DNA of 64,000 bases, taken from Chondromyces crocatus (GTDB lineage: Bacteria > Myxococcota_A > Polyangia > Polyangiales > Polyangiaceae). Below are positions 62,683-64,000 of the stretch, piece after piece; within the stretch, counting starts at the first letter, position 1; each line of letters starts with the position of its first letter. The notes under the pieces are model-generated. The model saw only the letters and a program-made list of their open reading frames with translations. It made no database searches and was not told the DNA's origin. A program made the position numbers and the translations under genes. The DNA lies in assembly GCF_001189295.1 (NCBI RefSeq), contig NZ_CP012159.1, positions 6,650,525 to 6,714,524 of the forward strand. Reading direction: 5' to 3'.

Positions 62683-63218
62683 CGAGGCTCACGCCGAGGC
62701 ATGCGTCGAGAATCGCACGGGTCGCGATCATCCTGGGCACCCTCATCACAATCGTGATCATAACGGGCAGAGGTCGTCAGATGCAGCACGAGCGACGAGG
62801 TGGGTTTCAGTGGAAACCCTTCGAACCTGAAACTCTCGACCGATTCATCGAGCAAGGAGAGGAGGCGAAGAACACCGCGACCCGGCGCACCTCCGTCGAG
62901 ATGGCGATCCACCCGCAGCACGAAGACCCAAAGCTCGACGAGAGCTGGCTCTTCATCGAGACCCGAGACGCCACGTCCGAGACCGTTCTCTACGCCGGAC
63001 CATTCACGCGCAAAATCATGCGAAGCGACGTCCCCCATGCCCACGAGTCGACGAGTCTCTTCCTGTGGGCATTTCATCGAGATTCGGGGACCTTCCTCTC
63101 CTGGAAGAGCCTCGAAAGCTGGCCCGTGTTCACAGGGAAGCCGATGATCCTCGATCTCTATGACGAATACCGTGACGACGCCGGGGGGTGGTTCCGTCTC
63201 CGCTCGGCCGCCGACTGA
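62679..63218 (+). CDS. Single-span membrane protein, third gene of the cassette
   Basis: A 179-residue protein with one N-terminal membrane span (RVAIILGTLITIVIITG, about 13-29) and an extracytoplasmic soluble domain of about 140 residues (SWLFIETRDATSETVLYAGP, SLFLWAFHRDSGTFLSW). It starts within the stop of the caspase-fold-like gene (ATGA overlap). A membrane-tethered periplasmic protein directly after a putative toxin fits an immunity protein against a periplasm-acting effector. It could as well be a partner or a substrate. No family is recognised. Confidence 0.6.
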   Translation: MTRLTPRHASRIARVAIILGTLITIVIITGRGRQMQHERRGGFQWKPFEPETLDRFIEQGEEAKNTATRRTSVEMAIHPQHEDPKLDESWLFIETRDATSETVLYAGPFTRKIMRSDVPHAHESTSLFLWAFHRDSGTFLSWKSLESWPVFTGKPMILDLYDEYRDDAGGWFRLRSAAD

Positions 63219-63253
63219 GGCCGAGGAAGCGCCCCACGCCGGGCGCAGCGCGC

Positions 63254-64000
63254 TCACGGCGACGGCGCGCGCTGACGGGCTGCGCTGCGGTACCTCTGCG
63301 GAGCGCTCCCCGTGACCCGCTTGAACGCCGTGCTGAACGAGCTCTCCGACGCATACCCCAGCGACTCCGCCACCCGCGCCACCGGCGCGTCGCTGTCCCG
63401 CAGCGCGCGCTCTGCCAACCGCATTCGCCATTCGGTGAGATAGGCCAGCGGCGCGACTCCCGCGACCGCCTTGAAGTGAAGGGCGAACGACGTCCTCGAC
63501 ATCGCCGAAGCCCTGGCCAGCTCGTCGAGGTGCCAGGCGCGCGCAGGCTCCCCGTGCATCAAGCGCAGCGCCGGCGCGAGGCGAGGATCGCTGAGCGCCC
63601 GCAGCCGCCCCGCCCCCTGCTCACCCCCCGCATTCCCCGGCTCCCCCAGGCCGCTCAGGTACACCCGGAGCGCATGCAGGAACATCAGCTGCGCGATCTG
63701 CGTCGCCGCGAACTCCGAGCCCGCGCTGCCTCCGCGGTGCTCCTGCACCAGCCGATCGATCAACCACCGCAGCGGCCGGGCCTCGTCGGACGCCGCGCGG
63801 ATGTGGATGCGCGGCGGCAGCTCGTCGAGCAGCAGCCGACCGCTCGTCGGGTCCAGCGCCACGTGCCCCCCGAGCAGCGAGAACATCTCCCCCTCCCCGA
63901 CCCGACCGACCCGCAGGCCAGGGTCCGCGAACAGCAGCTCGGCGTCGACCGGCGGCACATCCAGCGCGCTCCCGATCACGAACGGCCGCTGTGCCAGAAG
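63254..64000 (-). CDS. AraC-family transcriptional regulator (runs off right edge)
   Basis: About 249 codons are visible; the 5' end lies beyond 64000, since the frame continues without a start of choice to the window edge (a GTG at 63979 is the first internal candidate). The N-terminal part is the AraC_binding/cupin_6 type seen in regulators near oxidoreductases. The C-terminus has the two helix-turn-helix motifs of AraC proteins: WHLDELARASAMSRTSFALH and VARVAESLGYASESSFSTAF, then KRVTGSAPQRYR. It is convergent with the three-gene cassette. Regulated targets are unknown. Confidence 0.9.
   Translation of the reverse strand, partial: LLAQRPFVIGSALDVPPVDAELLFADPGLRVGRVGEGEMFSLLGGHVALDPTSGRLLLDELPPRIHIRAASDEARPLRWLIDRLVQEHRGGSAGSEFAATQIAQLMFLHALRVYLSGLGEPGNAGGEQGAGRLRALSDPRLAPALRLMHGEPARAWHLDELARASAMSRTSFALHFKAVAGVAPLAYLTEWRMRLAERALRDSDAPVARVAESLGYASESSFSTAFKRVTGSAPQRYRSAARQRAPSP

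Overview
The window looks like chromosome from a myxobacterium of the order Polyangiales (Sorangium, Polyangium or Chondromyces type). It is very GC-rich. It carries many secreted lipoproteins with a lipobox followed by a Gly/Ala-rich linker, at least one clear MYXO-CTERM type C-terminal sorting signal (about 20839-22425), fibro-slime and BP74-like domains, and a type VI secretion (T6SS) cluster of the DUF2169/VgrG/PAAR-Rhs kind. I recognised no rRNA, tRNA, CRISPR array, prophage or insertion sequence. The exact genus is inference.

Left end (1-14740, all minus strand): one tightly packed T6SS cargo operon, read from right to left. It encodes a DUF2169 protein, two VgrG spike proteins, a DUF6484-like protein, a PAAR-like/Rhs toxin whose tip looks like a PD-(D/E)xK nuclease, a probable immunity protein, a 5' remnant of a further vgrG, a HEAT-repeat protein, a third VgrG with an unusual internal insertion, and the start of a ketoacyl-synthase-like protein cut by the window edge. 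No sheath, baseplate or membrane-complex genes are present, so this is a satellite cargo locus. The vgrG remnant and the AT-richer toxin tip and immunity gene indicate module swapping.

14.7-29 kb: a renalase-like oxidoreductase, a long repeat-bearing non-coding stretch, a coiled-coil protein, a tiny Cys-rich lipoprotein, tandem-repeat DNA, a pirin, a lipoprotein and a MYXO-CTERM beta-helix protein. Next come two neighbouring nucleic-acid-type genes: a GHKL ATPase carrying an HExxH motif and a beta-class DNA methyltransferase, both with histone-H1-like basic tails. A GH13 glucosidase and a spinster-like MFS transporter follow, divergently transcribed.

29-41 kb: mostly housekeeping. It holds a SPOR protein with argS, a fibro-slime lipoprotein, NUDIX-coaE, a PAS-GGDEF-EAL protein, the NAD-salvage pair pncB-pncA, folD and an esterase lipoprotein.

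41-54 kb: a GT-C type membrane glycosyltransferase, DUF72 and PhoX-like proteins, a pair of overlapping lipoprotein genes, a frameshifted GFA-family gene, and an SMR exporter preceded by a guanidine-III riboswitch, which identifies it as a guanidinium exporter (Gdx). An orphan tungstate-type binding protein, a glutathione transferase and three lipoproteins complete the stretch.

54-64 kb: a ribosome hibernation factor, two colliding gene fragments (NTF2-like and LysR), a BP74-like lipoprotein, a SnoaL-like protein, and a divergent marR/FAD-monooxygenase pair with an operator-like repeat over both start codons. Then come three tandem copies of a small membrane protein (the third truncated), nhaA, an AT-richer three-gene overlapping cassette whose central protein has a His-Gly/Cys caspase-fold-like dyad, and an AraC regulator running off the right edge.

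Best candidates for something new are the three-gene cassette at 61530-63218, the GHKL/HExxH plus methyltransferase pair at 22657-25632, and the rearranged T6SS effector region at 2902-4807.
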